Part shown: positions 18,021-29,400 of the stretch, one piece after another
How positions within the stretch are numbered: position 1 is the first letter of the stretch
How the letters are laid out: each line of letters opens with the position of its first letter
Source: Symsagittifera roscoffensis
Taxonomy: Eukaryota; Xenacoelomorpha; Acoela; Convolutidae
DNA length: 60,000 nucleotides
Direction of reading: 5' to 3'
Assembly (NCBI RefSeq): GCF_963678635.1
Contig: NC_087065.1
Span: forward strand, 24,821,254-24,881,253
The notes under the pieces: model-generated
What the model saw: only the letters and a program-made list of their open reading frames with translations
Told to the model about the DNA's origin: nothing
Database searches by the model: none
Program-made: the position numbers and the translations under genes

Positions 18021-20305
18021 TTAGGCATTCTTGACTTGCGCTACAGCCTTCACGGTTTTTGTCGGTAGTTCCGCACTCGGTGCCTCCGAGTTTTTTGTGT
18101 AAAACTCGGCTTGCCTGTTCCTCGTGTTCTGTACCGCCGCCAGCGCTAGCTTGTGTTTGGGGTGACTTGGGTTCTGCACTGCTTCCCAAAACAACGAGCA
18201 GTCCATCCTGAAGTGGCCCTCTTGATTGCTGAAGAAGCATCTCGCACCTATCTTGATGATCAGGCCGCTGTAGAACTCATGTTTTTCCGTCTGGCTCATA
18301 TCTTCCTCATCCGGCGCATATCCGAGACTCTTCATGCCTTGCTTGTACGTCGTGCAACCCGCCACGTGATGATCCGCTGATCCGCAATTTGCGCATATCC
18401 TGCGTTGGTCCATATCATCTCTAGGCTTGTACCATGACGACCTCTGTGGTTGACTCCCCCTTTGCATGTTACTATTCTCTGGGTACGAGTACTTCTTTGA
18501 TTTCATCAATATGTACTCCCTTGATTTTTGCCGCATCTCTTCCGGAGTCGATGCATTATCTTTCGACAGTGTATAATACGTTGCCAACATTGTTCTCATG
18601 TCGTCACTTTTAACCCCATCGATAAACTTCGAGGCGATGCTGAAGTTCCTTCTGTTTGTTGATTCTTTTGGATCACTCCTTCTTCTCAAGCTCTCAAGAT
18701 CATCCATGGAACCGATCGATTGATTCATCGTCCCTCTGTCTTCTCTTTTCGAATCTCATCATAGCTTGGTGACCCTTCATTCCTGATCCGAATCGGTTCA
18801 ACAATATCTCGAAGATTTTGTCTGCAGTATCACGTTCCTCTTCCTTCTTTGCAACTATATATTTTAACGCTGTGCCTTCTAAGTCGCTGAGTATCGCTGT
18901 GCAGGCCTGTCTCTCGTAATTCAAGTTGTCTTGTTCCAAATGTAGTCTCATGACTTCTACCCATGTGCCGATGCATCCATCTGAGTCGTCCTTAAATTCT
19001 TTTGGCTTTTTGAAGGTTTTTCCTGGATTTGCCACCTCCTCTTTCACTCGAGTCAGTGTTCCTCGTAGCGAACGCTTCCAATGTCCTATTCATCATTTCC
19101 CAGGTGCTAGCCCACGTCATGGCATCAAGTCCCACATTGTTGCTCGTTGTGGAATCCCCTGGACCATTTGTCGTATTTGAGGTTCCACTCTACATAATTG
19201 TCTTTCCCCCCTGGTCCTATGCTCGCTGGACCCCGGGGTAACGGTAACGGTGTGGACTACCACTTGTTCCGTTGTGGTTCCACGAAATCGACTCTGTTGC
19301 CTTGCGTTCGATCTGTTAACAGCTTGTCTTGTGGTGTTGAGTTTCTCGAGATGTCATCCAGTTTGGACTGTATGGCACATGAACTCTCAGCCTGGTCTCT
19401 TCTCATTGTGTCTATTCTCGACTCTAGACTCCCTAACTTAGTGTTCACAGTGTCATACCGTTGCTTCATTTCTTGCATGTCTTTTTGATATTTTTTCTCT
19501 CTCCTTGTCGCTAGCCTCTAACTTGTCTGACATTTGCTGAAGCCTCTCTTCAGTTGTCTTCGCCAGATTGAAGCAATTGTCCAGGCTCTCGCTCTTATTG
19601 CATCGTATCTCCTTTTTTAGCATTTGTCGATCCTCTTCACTGCACCTCAGTTTTTTGTCGATTTGTTCCCACTTCGCCATCAAGTCGCCCACTTCAAGAA
19701 AAGTTGTTTTCTCTTGGTTAGCTGTTGCCCCATTTTTAACCGTTGCCTCATGACTAACTGTTGCTACAAGTTCGACCTGATCATCGTCTCGATTGTCCTC
19801 TGTTGCTATTGCAGAAACCGTTCCAAAGGTCTTGCCTTTCTCGCTCGTTGGTGCTATTTCTTCCCTCTCTCTTGGTTTCATTCAGACCATCATAGCAATC
19901 CTCTCTGTGAACGACGTTCTTTTCGTTTGAGAGTCATCCTTTATCGTTTCCGGCGTGTTGCTTGTTGTATCGTCTACAATGTCAATCGGCGAGAACTCTA
20001 TCGTCTTCTTTTCTTGTTCTTCCACATTCGGCATCGGTGTTGACTCCGTTTTTTTTCCTTTCCACCCCATCAACACTCTGATCTGGTGTCTCAAGATCAA
20101 TTTCTGTAGCAGGTACCGTTCGTCCCTCATCAGCGCCTTCTTTCGTTTTGTTCTCCTTTGCGCTTCTTGTGTTGACCATGCTCACTGAAAAGTTCTTTCT
20201 CATTACTTTTTGGACCGACGGCATTGCTTTCCGTTGCGAAGAGTTATGATTTGTCTTTGACTCTAGAACTCTTCTTTCTGCTATCGGTACCCAACTTCGT
20301 CTCAT
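18021..20305 (-). pseudogene. gag: Element A gag, several frame breaks
   Basis: Structural polyprotein starting at ATG 20305 (MRRSWVPIAERR). N-terminal half is charged and coiled-coil-like (near 19257-19881: many Glu/Lys/Gln heptads). The capsid-like part has LLNRFGSGMKGHQAMMRFEKRRQRDDESIDRF (18800 region). A CCHC zinc knuckle CANCGSADHHVAGC lies near 18340-18385, followed by a second knuckle-like CFFSNQEGHFRMDC near 18195-18235 in which the second Cys is Ser. Breaks: a frameshift at the A-run near 20055, an in-frame TGA at 19882, a frameshift near 19490, stops around 19050-19257, and a shift near 18715. Confidence 0.75.
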
Positions 20306-20504
20306 GATTTTTATTTAAAATTTTTTCTATTTACAATTTTAATATTTACAAAAATTCTATTCTAAGGATAAAAATTCCAAAAAGTATTCCTAATTCTCTT
20401 AAGTTAAAATCTTTCAATTCGTGAACTTAATAGAGCGGATTTTTCCTGATTTAATCGTTCTGATCGGTCCTTTGTGCTCTTTACTTAAGTGTTTGGATAT
20501 TTCG

Positions 20505-21190
20505 CACTGTCCCAAGACCCTTTTCGCTCTGATGTCGGGACACTTCGCGCTGTCCCAAGACCTCATGGTACCGTCCCAAGGCTTTTCCGTCCTCTCCCAA
20601 GACTTTTCGGTACTGTCCCAAGACTTTCCCCCACTGTCCCAATACTTTTCCGTACTGTCCCAAGACTTACCGGAACTGTCCCAAGACCTTTCTGTACTGT
20701 CCCAAGACTTCTTGGTACTGTCCCAAGACTTTTCCGCACTGTCCCAATACTTCTTGGTACTGTCCCAAGACTTTTGCGCACTGTCCCAAGACTTCTTGGT
20801 ACTGTCCCAAGACTTTTCCGCACTGTCCCAAGACTTCTTGGTACTGTCCCAAGAATTTCCTGTACTGTCCCAAGACTTTTCGGTACTGTCACAAGACCTT
20901 TCTGTACCGTCCCAAGACTTCTTGGTACTGTCCCAAGACTTTTCCGCACTGTCCCAAGACTTCTTGGTACTGTGCCAAGACTTTCCTGTACTCTCCCAAG
21001 ACTTTTCAGTACTGTCCCAAGACTTTTCGGAACTGTCCCAAGACTTTCCTGTACTCTCCCAAGATTTTCGGTACTGTCCCAAGACCTTTCTGTACTGTCC
21101 CAAGACTTTTACGCACTGTCCCAAGACTTTTCGGTACTATCCCAAGACTTCCTCGCACTGTCCCTAGAAAATTTCGTACTGTCCCAGGAC
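20505..21190. repeat. 21-bp tandem array in element A leader
   Basis: About 32 copies of a 21-base unit around ACTGTCCCAAGACTTTTCGGT, with two main variants (ending CTTCTTGGT or TTTTCCGCA) alternating as a 42-base unit in the middle. Because 21 is a multiple of three and the unit has no stop in several frames, long spurious ORFs appear on both strands. It lies between gag and the PBS, the same place as the 25-bp array of element B. Confidence 0.9.
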
Positions 21191-21478
21191 ATCGCCACTC
21201 AAGTATTGGGACACTTCACACTGTCCCAAGTCCCCTTCTTTCTTAGTGTTTGGACAATTTGATTTCTTCTTCTTCGTTGTTGAGACTCTTGAACCACTAT
21301 CCCTGGTACCACCAATTGAGCTCTATTTAACTTACTGGCCAAAAGTTTCAAATGCTAACCCCCCTGTATTTATCTCCCTTTATTAATCTGATGCAAGTTG
21401 AAATCCAACTTGTTCGCAGGTGTGTTGTGATCACCTGGTCGTTCAAAATCGATAAAATTAGTACCGAAAACGAAAAAA

Positions 21479-21597
21479 CTCAAACAAGAAAAAATTATAA
21501 AAACAGAAAGATGAAAAACTCAAACGAGAAAAAATTTATAAAAACAGAAAGATGAAAAATCTCAAACGAGAAAAATTCATAAAAACAGAAAGATGAA
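21479..21597. repeat. Three copies of a 40-bp unit in element A leader
   Basis: The unit CTCAAACGAGAAAAA...TATAAAAACAGAAAGATGAAAAA is present three times with small length changes (about 40, 42 and 37 bases). Confidence 0.75.
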
Positions 21598-22116
21598 CCC
21601 ACCTAAAATCAAAGGTGACCAATGTCGTCTTTTCGTAGAAAAAAATGTCTGGTACCTGATTGTCACGCGTTTTCCTCCCCCCTACCAACGTTCTTATGGG
21701 GTATTTTCCTTCGGGGTTACAAAAACTATCTATCTCCGTTCCCCCGACAAGGGTACCTACCTTAATTCGATCTTAAATTTGGCTATCCTTTCTCTGTAAT
21801 TCACGCGTGTAAGATTATATTGTAACTAAATCGACAATATCGATTCATTAGTTACTATAACGTGTCCCCCTTTTTACAATTTGCAACCGCCAAACTCTAA
21901 CCTAACCAGCCCCCATCTAACCTCCCCCCCCCCCCTATTTAGCCCCTCTCTTCAGCCGAAAATTACCTTAAGCGCTGGGTGCTAAACCTCTCGAGAGAAA
22001 ACGGTAGAACCTGTTTCCAAGCTCTGCTCAAATAAAAACACTCCTCAAAATGGTGGGGTTCCGCTAATCCAATTTTACACTTATCTCCTATAATGTAATG
22101 TGGATTCTAACGATAC

Positions 22117-22410
22117 CTGATTGACCAACCAGATTACCTCTGTGTGCCCCCTCTGGTTGTTCTGATTCCGTACTGGTTGTCTCCTTGGCTTGTCCAGCAC
22201 CTCTCACCAGCACCACTTTCCCACTTGGCTGATCACCTGTTCCAGTCCATTCTCCCTTGGGCCGTCGATTGACCAAACAAGACACCCCTGTGTGCCTTTT
22301 CTAATCGGTCCCGTCGGTGCTGGATGTCCCCCTGCCGTGTCCAGCACTTGTCGGGTTCCCTTCCTGTGAACCACTTTCCTACTTGGCTGGTCACTTTTTC
22401 CAGTCAAGTC
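22117..22410. repeat. Two diverged ~145-bp tandem copies in element A leader
   Basis: GATTGACCAA...CTCTGTGTGCC ... GTCCAGCAC ... ACCACTTTCC.ACTTGGCTG.TCAC ... TTCCAGTC occurs twice in a row, from about 22117 and about 22262. The two copies differ at many sites. Minus-strand open frames across them are not convincing genes. The rest of the leader (21598-22116 and 22411-22884) shows only C-runs and a T/C-rich stretch at 22580-22690 that resembles one in element B's leader. Confidence 0.65.
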
Positions 22411-22884
22411 TCCTAGTGGTCCAGCTAAGTTGCAAGCTATCTGAAAACCCTTGACAACGCCCCACTCGGGCACCTTTTGAAATTGCTGAAATGATCGAAA
22501 CGATTGGTCTTTTGAAAACAGTATGGGTATACTGTTTAATTAATATAAAGGTTTGATCCAACTAATCTGGTGTCAAAATCACTGTCAATTTTTGTTTTAT
22601 GGTTTTTGTTCCTTTTTCTATTCTTTTTTTCGGTTTTTGTTTCGCTTTTTGTCTTTTTGCTCGTTTTTTTTGTCCCCCTAGATACCCCCCCCCTTACTCA
22701 GTTAGCTAGGCCTCGTTCGGAGAGCGTACCAGGAAGTTTTCCCGAATTTTCTTAAAAAGCTATCATGGTACGACCGGAAGGTTTACACGTTCCCGCTGAA
22801 CCGTACCACCGGTACTCTAGAATGGGTATATAGCACGGAGTTGTGTGAAGTGGGTTCAACTCCGTAATCATAATGTCGTAAAAA

Positions 22885-22899
22885 CACCCAGGAGCGCCA
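22885..22899 (-). other. Primer-binding site, element A (tRNA-Asn-like)
   Basis: On the minus strand TGGCGCTCCTGGGTG begins 7 bases after the inner LTR edge. Its complement, CACCCAGGAGCGCCA, has the CCA end of a tRNA and closely resembles the 3' end of eukaryotic tRNA-Asn. Element B has the identical 15-mer at the same place. Confidence 0.75.
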
Positions 22900-22906
22900 T
22901 AAACTA

Positions 22907-23810
22907 TGTAACAGTCGCCTACTTAAGTCACATATGAGGTTAAAGATAAATAGGCCGCATAACCATTGGCTCAAGAGTCAGGGACACTATCTCTTGTGTT
23001 TTTCTACCTCGAATGGTCGGAGCCAATTTGGTTCACTTGCGACATGAGACTAAAACCCTCGTTACAGCTTAAAGGCCACTACCAAAATAAGCCCCCACTC
23101 TAGAAAATAAGAACGTCCCCATACATAGGTCTCAAAATGCCAAAAACACGCGAACGCCGTCAAAAACAGGGTCGGGACATTCCGTTTCAGTTGCTTATTA
23201 TTCGACAGTGGAATTTTAATCCATTTCAGATGGATCAACCTAAAACTCTCCTTACCTCAACATAGCAATTATAAAACACACTCAAGAAAAGTAAATTGGG
23301 TACTCACATACCAGCACACTCGAGAATTGGAGTAACTAAATTAATCTGCAACTCTAGCATTAAAGGTAATTAAGTTTTAACTCAAGAAGTTTGTAATCAA
23401 GGAATTCCAGCAAGGGACATGAGTTTTGACTCGAGAATTGAGTTTTAGAACTGGACCATTGGGATACCCCAGCTGTCCATTTTTCCACTGAGGGTTCACT
23501 CTGGTCCACTTCTTACTTGTGTCTGCTTTGTTCGCAATCTTTTTGCTTCCTGTTCAGGATTGGACAGCTCTACATCTCGTGTGATTTTTATGTCTGGAAA
23601 TTGCGAATAGCAATTTCCCGCATCTTTTTTCGACTACTTTCCCGCGATTGTAATTCGTTTGTTCTGATCTTTTATTTTTGAGATTTTCAGTTGTCGCGAG
23701 AAAGTTGAGCATGACAGGCTCAATTCAAATTTTTGAACAATTCCATTTCACCCAAAAATTACGTTGTTTGTATTGCTCAAGGTCAAACTTCCAGCTATGA
23801 CCGACTGGCA
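22907..23810 (-). repeat. Element A 5' LTR (904 bp)
   Basis: Plus-strand edges are TGTAACAGTCG and CGACTGGCA, an imperfect terminal inverted repeat with TG...CA ends. The PBS is next to the left edge, which fixes this as the 5' LTR of a minus-strand element. The outer edge abuts the Penelope-like remnant. Confidence 0.65.
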
Positions 23811-23856
23811 TACGACTACTAATAGAATGAAAAACAAAGCATACAATCAATGTTTA

Positions 23857-23897
23857 TTTCTGAGCGCTTTCGCATTTTGTGTGCATCATCAGAGAAA
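23857..23897 (-). ncRNA. Hammerhead ribozyme-like motif, 41 nt
   Basis: On the minus strand: UUUCU, then CUGAUGA, a helix II region (UGCACACAAAAUGC), GAAA, the short GCGC helix III, UC, then AGAAA. UUUCU pairs perfectly with AGAAA (helix I, 5 bp), GCA pairs with UGC in helix II, and the conserved CUGAUGA and GAAA cores are intact. Cleavage would be after the C at 23862. The very short helix III fits the minimal hammerheads known from Penelope-like elements. The weak point is a U opposite C at the base of helix II. Confidence 0.55.
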
Positions 23898-24017
23898 CTA
23901 TCATCTGAAATGGTCTTCATCATAGCAAACCAGTTAACAAAAAACCAAAACAACTGCACAAATATATGAGTAAAAACAAATCTCGCCGATATAAACCGGA
24001 ACAAAGAAAAGTGTCTA

Positions 24018-24608
24018 TCACAATTTGAGGGTGAGCTGCCGCTGCCTGTATTCTTCGAGTTGGTTCAGTGTCGGTTGTCTCCTTGCGATATACAGGGCCT
24101 CAAGCGTTAGTAGTCGTCCTCGATCTTCAGTCTGGTCCAGAATCTTGGAGCAAATTTCTCAAACGTCTCCTATGCAGTTTTTGAGGTGACTTCCCACGGG
24201 TGAGCTGATACGGGCGTGTTCTGCTAGTCGGGTCATCAAATGCCGTGTCGTCTGACCGACATAGCTGGACTTGCATGCAGAACAGGTTATTTTGTAAATG
24301 ACACGGCTTTTCAGATCATCTGGTATCTTGCTCTTCAGGGAAGGTAAGACCGTTTTCATTTTCCGTGAGGTAAACAGAACGCAGGCTTCTGTGATCTTCA
24401 AGATACTTCTTCTGAAATGATCGGAAATGTGTCCTTTATATTCCATCAGCAGAGTGGGACGTGACTTCCTTTCTTTCAATTTCTCATCCGCAGCCCGTTG
24501 TTCCTTTTGAGTAAACATTTTAATTATTACGTTCTCGACTATTGGATCGTAAATTGGCGCTAGGTACTGATTATTCTCGAACAGGCACTTTGCTGAAACT
24601 AGTGCATC
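24018..24608 (-). pseudogene. GIY-YIG endonuclease domain of a Penelope-like element, one in-frame stop
   Basis: The frame is open from about 24608 (…SAKCLFENNQYLAPIYDP) through SRVIYKITCSACKSSYVGQT, which holds the GIY-YIG signature (here IYK...YVGQT) preceded by a Cys pair, then RHLMTRLAEHAR with the catalytic-loop Arg, and HLKNC. An in-frame TGA at 24159-24161 interrupts it; the same frame continues as ILDQTEDRGRLLTLEALYI... to the stop at 24018-24020. The domain nicks target DNA for element insertion. RT is absent, so this is a dead fragment. Confidence 0.75.
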
Positions 24609-24661
24609 GTGGATTTTGATCCAACTCGACGTAGTGTTATTGATGCAACAGACTGTACCTT

Positions 24662-25588
24662 TGTAGCATTCGTCCGGAAGTACATATCGACGGAAAATAA
24701 AACTTGGTTCTTAAACGACTGGCTAGCGTCTAAACAAAGCTCTTCATGCTTTTCACCGTCTCTGCCAAAGCCAGTTCTATTTGTGGTCTTTCTAACATCC
24801 GGTCGACAAAAATGTTACTGCTTCTGGCTTCGGTCAAAACACTCAAATTCACTTAATTATATGCAAGAATAGTGAGCTCATGGCTGGGTCTTAGTCCCCA
24901 GACCACGAGGTCACTCATAAAAACAGGGCTACTACTATTTTTTGTATTACTATAGTTTTGTTCAGTAGATAAAAATCATCATCTCCATCGAAGATGGATC
25001 AACCCTTTCCCTCAGCTCTCAGCTCCTCATTATCTGAAAATGAATCCGGATGTTAATTAAATTCAATTCAGAACATAACCAAGAAGCTAAAAGTTTATAT
25101 AAAAAGTTTTAGTTCATGGCCCGAGACCCCCCCCCCCCCCCCGAATTCTGGAATCCGGGGAAATAACGTCCTTATTTCTTTTGGGAAGGCTGGACACGTC
25201 GTACCAACACCTTCCCTCGTTCGTGTAAATTGCTCTGTAACGATTGAAGCGGCAAAATTGTTAAAACTCGGAGCGGTTTCTGACATTTTCCAATTCTATC
25301 CCTCGCTATTTCTTCGTAGTTGTTTCTACTGCAACTATTGTTGTTCTGTTTTTCTTCTGTTTTTTCTCCTGAATAGCTGTTTCAGCATTTCTCAGAAATA
25401 TGACGTCACAGTTCGAAATTTAAAAAAAATTAAGATACCAGATTATTTTGACCTTCACACTTTGTCTAATCGATCAGATAACGTCACTAATCTGTTAAAA
25501 CCGTCAATCTTCCAGGTCAGATGTTCTTTTCTGGTCAATTAAAATTCGAATACGGAATTGCATTTCCGTACATTCTGGTCGAATGTCA
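24662..25588 (-). repeat. Element B 3' LTR (927 bp)
   Basis: Plus-strand edges TGTAGCATTCG and CGAATGTCA give a terminal inverted repeat with TG/CA ends. It aligns end to end with 48497-49420, differing at a few percent of sites by eye. A TATATAAA box lies at 25096-25103 and a long C-run (G-run on the coding strand) just inside it at about 25127-25142. Small open frames inside are LTR noise. Confidence 0.85.
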
Positions 25589-26424
25589 CACACTCCACGG
25601 ACAGCCCGGTCAATGTCCTCATTAAGTCTCGTTGTCTTCATCAAAATGGTACAGTGTCATCCTACAGAAATTACAAAGTGCACGAACCCACTCTTATCAC
25701 GTCATATCGACTCACTGCAGAATATAAATGGCATCATACTACACTATTATAGCCTTCCAAATTCTTTCATCAATCTGGCTTTTCGAGGATATACTTAGGA
25801 TAAAACATCTTTTTAGACTTCCAATGTGTATGTCCCGACTTAAAACTTTTTCTCCTAGGTTCAAAAGTGTAGGAACGCAGGACAGTCCTCCCAACCCACA
25901 AACTAAAATTATCCTACTATGCTTCTTCCCTTCGGAAATTTAATTGTTACTGGTCCTGAATATTAAAACTAAGGAACTCTGTGGTTAGAGGGAACAATGA
26001 AATAATCTCCTTCTTCAAGAGATTACCCAAGCCTTTCATGTCACCACAAAGTGATCAGTTCTCCTAGTTAATTAAAAACAATCAAGCCGGCTGGAATATT
26101 TTAATAATTTCTCCACTCAAGTCTTTCTAAATAATTAGTAAGTGTCTCCAAAGCCACTAACTAAAATTATAATGCAAATTTATAAATGCAACAAATTCTT
26201 TAATCTTCAAAGCTCAACTAAAGGTTTTCTTTTCAGTTTCAAATGGAAACTTAGTTGCATTGTTTCTCATTTGAGTTTTTCGTCACATATAAAAACCATT
26301 CTGAGTTTTAACATCCTCTTTTTCGTTGCTTTTTGTTTCTTTCTTTGTTCGTCGTTTAGAAGTTCTAAATTTTCTAAATTTTTCTATTTTTCTTTCTTTT
26401 TGCGTCTTGTTTTTCGGCAATTTG
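25589..26424 (-). other. 3' untranslated region between giant ORF and LTR, element B
   Basis: No coding sequence seen. The part next to the LTR (CACACTCCACGGACAG...) is matched by element C at 50528 onward (CATACTCCCCGGACAG...), as is a block near 25950-26060 (AATATTAAAACTAAG.AACTCTGTGG). On the coding strand the bases before the LTR read GTCCGTGGAGTGTG, a weak polypurine tract. Confidence 0.5.
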
Positions 26425-29400
26425 TCAATGTTCCATCTCCTCCTCCTGCGACATAGATTTCGCATTTTCAGTCTCTGTGTCCTGCAACACGTCGGTAGCT
26501 ATTCTGACGCTGTTGGAAGCAGTCCTCCAACACTTCTGCTCTTCTACTCTTTGTTTACAACAATGTAGAGGATCAACGTTAGACTCTATGTTTCGGCAGA
26601 AGCTGTTGTGGGGGTACAACGTCACGTTTCTCTCCAAGTCTTCCTTCATTATCTCGTCCTTTTCCCTTCCGTCACATTCATTCGTTCTAGAAGTTTTCTT
26701 CATGGTGGTGGTCACTGCATTCCGATGAGTTACAAAAGCTCGCTCAAAAGCTCCTGCTCCAATGTCCAGCTGATACACACTGTACACTCTGCTGTGCTTC
26801 GACATACGTTTCTTGGAATACTCGTACAAACATGCAGTGATGTTGGTTCTAAACCATGGCATCAGTTCTTCTGGCCCATATTTTTTTCACTTCCATCGGA
26901 ATATTCAAGATCTTGCACATTGTCCCAAAACGATCTGAATCTTTTAGACAATTCAATCCCTGTAACTGTTCTCTCGTCGGCGTCTCCTGTCTTTTGTTCT
27001 CCTTTACATGAGCTTCCAGCCATCGTATTGCCATCATAACTCCCACTATCACTATCGTTATGGGCTGTGATGAGTCTGGTAAACCCATGGAGAGCAGCTC
27101 TCCACAGTCCCAGATCAACACCAGATTACTACGCCGGGGTACCACCATGTTTGTAGCAAGCAATGGCAGGGGAACTCATCATGTGTTAACATGATGCTCC
27201 TCCAATGACGTTTTCCCGAAGCTTCCAGTAGTCGTTCCACTTCCATCATCACTCGGTGGACTTCATCATTCTCATCTACTGCATTGTAATGCGTGACTGT
27301 TGATCCTTTCTGCTTTGGTCTTTCAAAGTCACTGAAGTTCCCACTGGCGTATCCCATGAAGTTTTTTCCCAGTATCGACTCTAATTCCCCTTTAGTTTTC
27401 TCCGGAACTGCTGAGAACATTTTGCACAGTAACTCGTAAAACTTTTCTGACATTCACGCTAGTCTTACGCTTCTTGGCACTGAGAAGGCTTGATCCACTA
27501 TCGTTCTCGTGCTTTTCACATCCACCGCTACGAAATGCACTGGGTATCTGCTTTTGCACATTGGACCTAAGGTCGATCCCACCAAATATCGCGCTCCCGA
27601 CGGTCTGCGATAAGTTTCACTGTGCCGGATGTTCATTTCCGCCTCGATTGCTTCCCTCCACTTTCTTATGTGCTTTTGCTCAGTCTGCAAAACTCCTGAA
27701 ACACTTCTAGACTGATGGCCGTGACCATCTCATGCTTCTGTTCTAGATTCAATAGTGACTCTAAAGAACCAAACATGCTGTAGAATCCTAGTGCAGTCAC
27801 TAGATTTACCTCGGTTCCCCCATGGCAATCTGCTATCAGATTCGGTTCTGTTTTCGGCTTCATCACAATGTTCCCAAACAATAACATCAATTGCTTTTGT
27901 TGCTTCTCCAGGGTCTTTAAACAATCCAGACCTCCATAGATGTGACCTTCCAGTCCACAGACTTCTGCCAGAGAGCTACCAGGTTTGACCCAGTCCTCTG
28001 GCTCCCAGCCAGGCAACTCTTCCTTGTCTTCCCCGTTGCTCTTAGAGGTTGTTGTCATCAAATTATAGACGATGTTCAGGTCACGCAAGTTACAGTCTGA
28101 ATTAAACTCCCTCTGCACATCTTGAGTCGCTCGTAATATCGAATCGGTGTTGGGAGTCGGACACCATGATGGTTTCATTAGTTCCCACACTACCATCAAA
28201 CTCGTTCTCAGCAGTTCGTCTGAGAATCCCAATTCAAACTCCACTCGGTTGTCCGATTTTGGCACTGAAGGTGCAGTCACCTTTTCCTCCAAGACTAGTC
28301 CCAGCCTGGTCTGCTTCTTAGAAACGCTTCTTATCGTTGCAATCCTTGACGTCCAGAATCTTAGCAACACTGCTTGCTCGTAATCAAAGAAGCGATCATG
28401 TATGTCTTCATTTAGGAAAGGGTTGTACGCTATCCCTATGATTCCGGATACGCAACTGAATGTATTTTTCCTGATTGGTCCACAGTATTCACTGGATTTC
28501 GACAGTGCTCCCATAGATTCCTTCGAGAGCCTCAGCTTCTTGTTTGAGAACCTCCTTATTTCGTCGATTTTCTTCATCGGTTCTAGTTCCACGGGTTTTT
28601 TCATGTTTGCTAGCAAGAGCAAGGCTTTCGCTCGTTCATCGCCTTCCCTTGGCATCTTGACACAAGTGCTCAATGATGGCACTGAAACTTGTTCTATCAT
28701 AAATCGAACGAAACAGAGAGCGTCTCTCCGCTTCGCGCACGCTACTGCTGCTCCTTTTTGGGTCATCAGATCTCTCACACTCGCCAACTTGCCAGGGACT
28801 TCCTGCATTTTTGGTCGGTTGAGACCTAGTTTCCAAATAGACTGGGTTCCGTAGCTCTGAACTACTGTCCAAACCTCTTCCATGAAGGCCGCTCTATCCA
28901 TTATGCATCCCGTCCTATTTTCATGGTCTCTATGATGCACCTCCCACTCTTCTTCGGGCAGCGTTCCCAAGAAAGATACTCTGGCAGCGCCTTCTACTCT
29001 TCTTCTCCTTGGTGATTCCATCAAGAGTTTCTGTTCGGTATCTTTAGAATTGATCGGAGAGCCGCTCTAGGGCAATTTCCGTTTCGTTCCCATAAAGGCC
29101 GATGGAGGTTCCAGCGTGGAAGTACCCTCGTCTGCTGGCTCAGTCGTCGCTTCCAACGCGTCCACGCTGTTTTCAAAATCACTGAGGAAATTTTCAAAGT
29201 CTAGGCTGGATACTCCTCCTGTCGAAGCCTTATCGTCTTCTTTCCCAGCCTGATCGGGATCCTGTTGCATAGGTTCTTCCGATCGACGGCTTCTCCCTGC
29301 CCTTCGTCTCGTTCTAGGTTCTTTCCTGGATTTGAGGGCCCCTGCTCTTCACTCCAGGTTCCATCAAGAAATTTTGGTACAATTAGCCTGACAGCTGACT

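Larger units (their letters stand above)
16850..23810 (-). mobile_element. Element A: Ty3/gypsy-like LTR retrotransposon, 3' part missing
   Basis: Minus-strand order: 5' LTR (22907-23810), primer-binding site (22885-22899), long leader with repeats, gag, protease. Reverse transcriptase, RNase H, integrase and 3' LTR are absent: homology stops at about 16850. Leader layout, PBS and gag-protease sequence match element B, so A is a relative with a different LTR sequence. Breaks are frequent (several stops and frameshifts in gag), so it is not autonomous. Confidence 0.8.
23811..24661 (-). mobile_element. Penelope-like element remnant (3' end)
   Basis: The fragment between element A's LTR and element B's LTR encodes a GIY-YIG endonuclease domain on the minus strand followed by a short tail with a hammerhead-like motif, the combination known from Penelope-like retroelements. 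The reverse transcriptase is missing; the 5' side is cut by element B's LTR edge at 24662. Confidence 0.65.

Noticed and set aside
20414-21262. ORFs of about 240-257 codons over the 21-bp array (KSWDSTE-type repeats)
   Set aside because: Same cause: stop-free repeat unit, open in several frames and on both strands.
22088-22473. Minus-strand ORFs in the element A leader
   Set aside because: They cover a tandem duplication in a leader, have no recognisable family and no counterpart in element B.
25095-25286. 63-codon ORF repeated at 48930-49118
   Set aside because: It lies inside both LTRs, so its conservation reflects LTR similarity, not protein coding.
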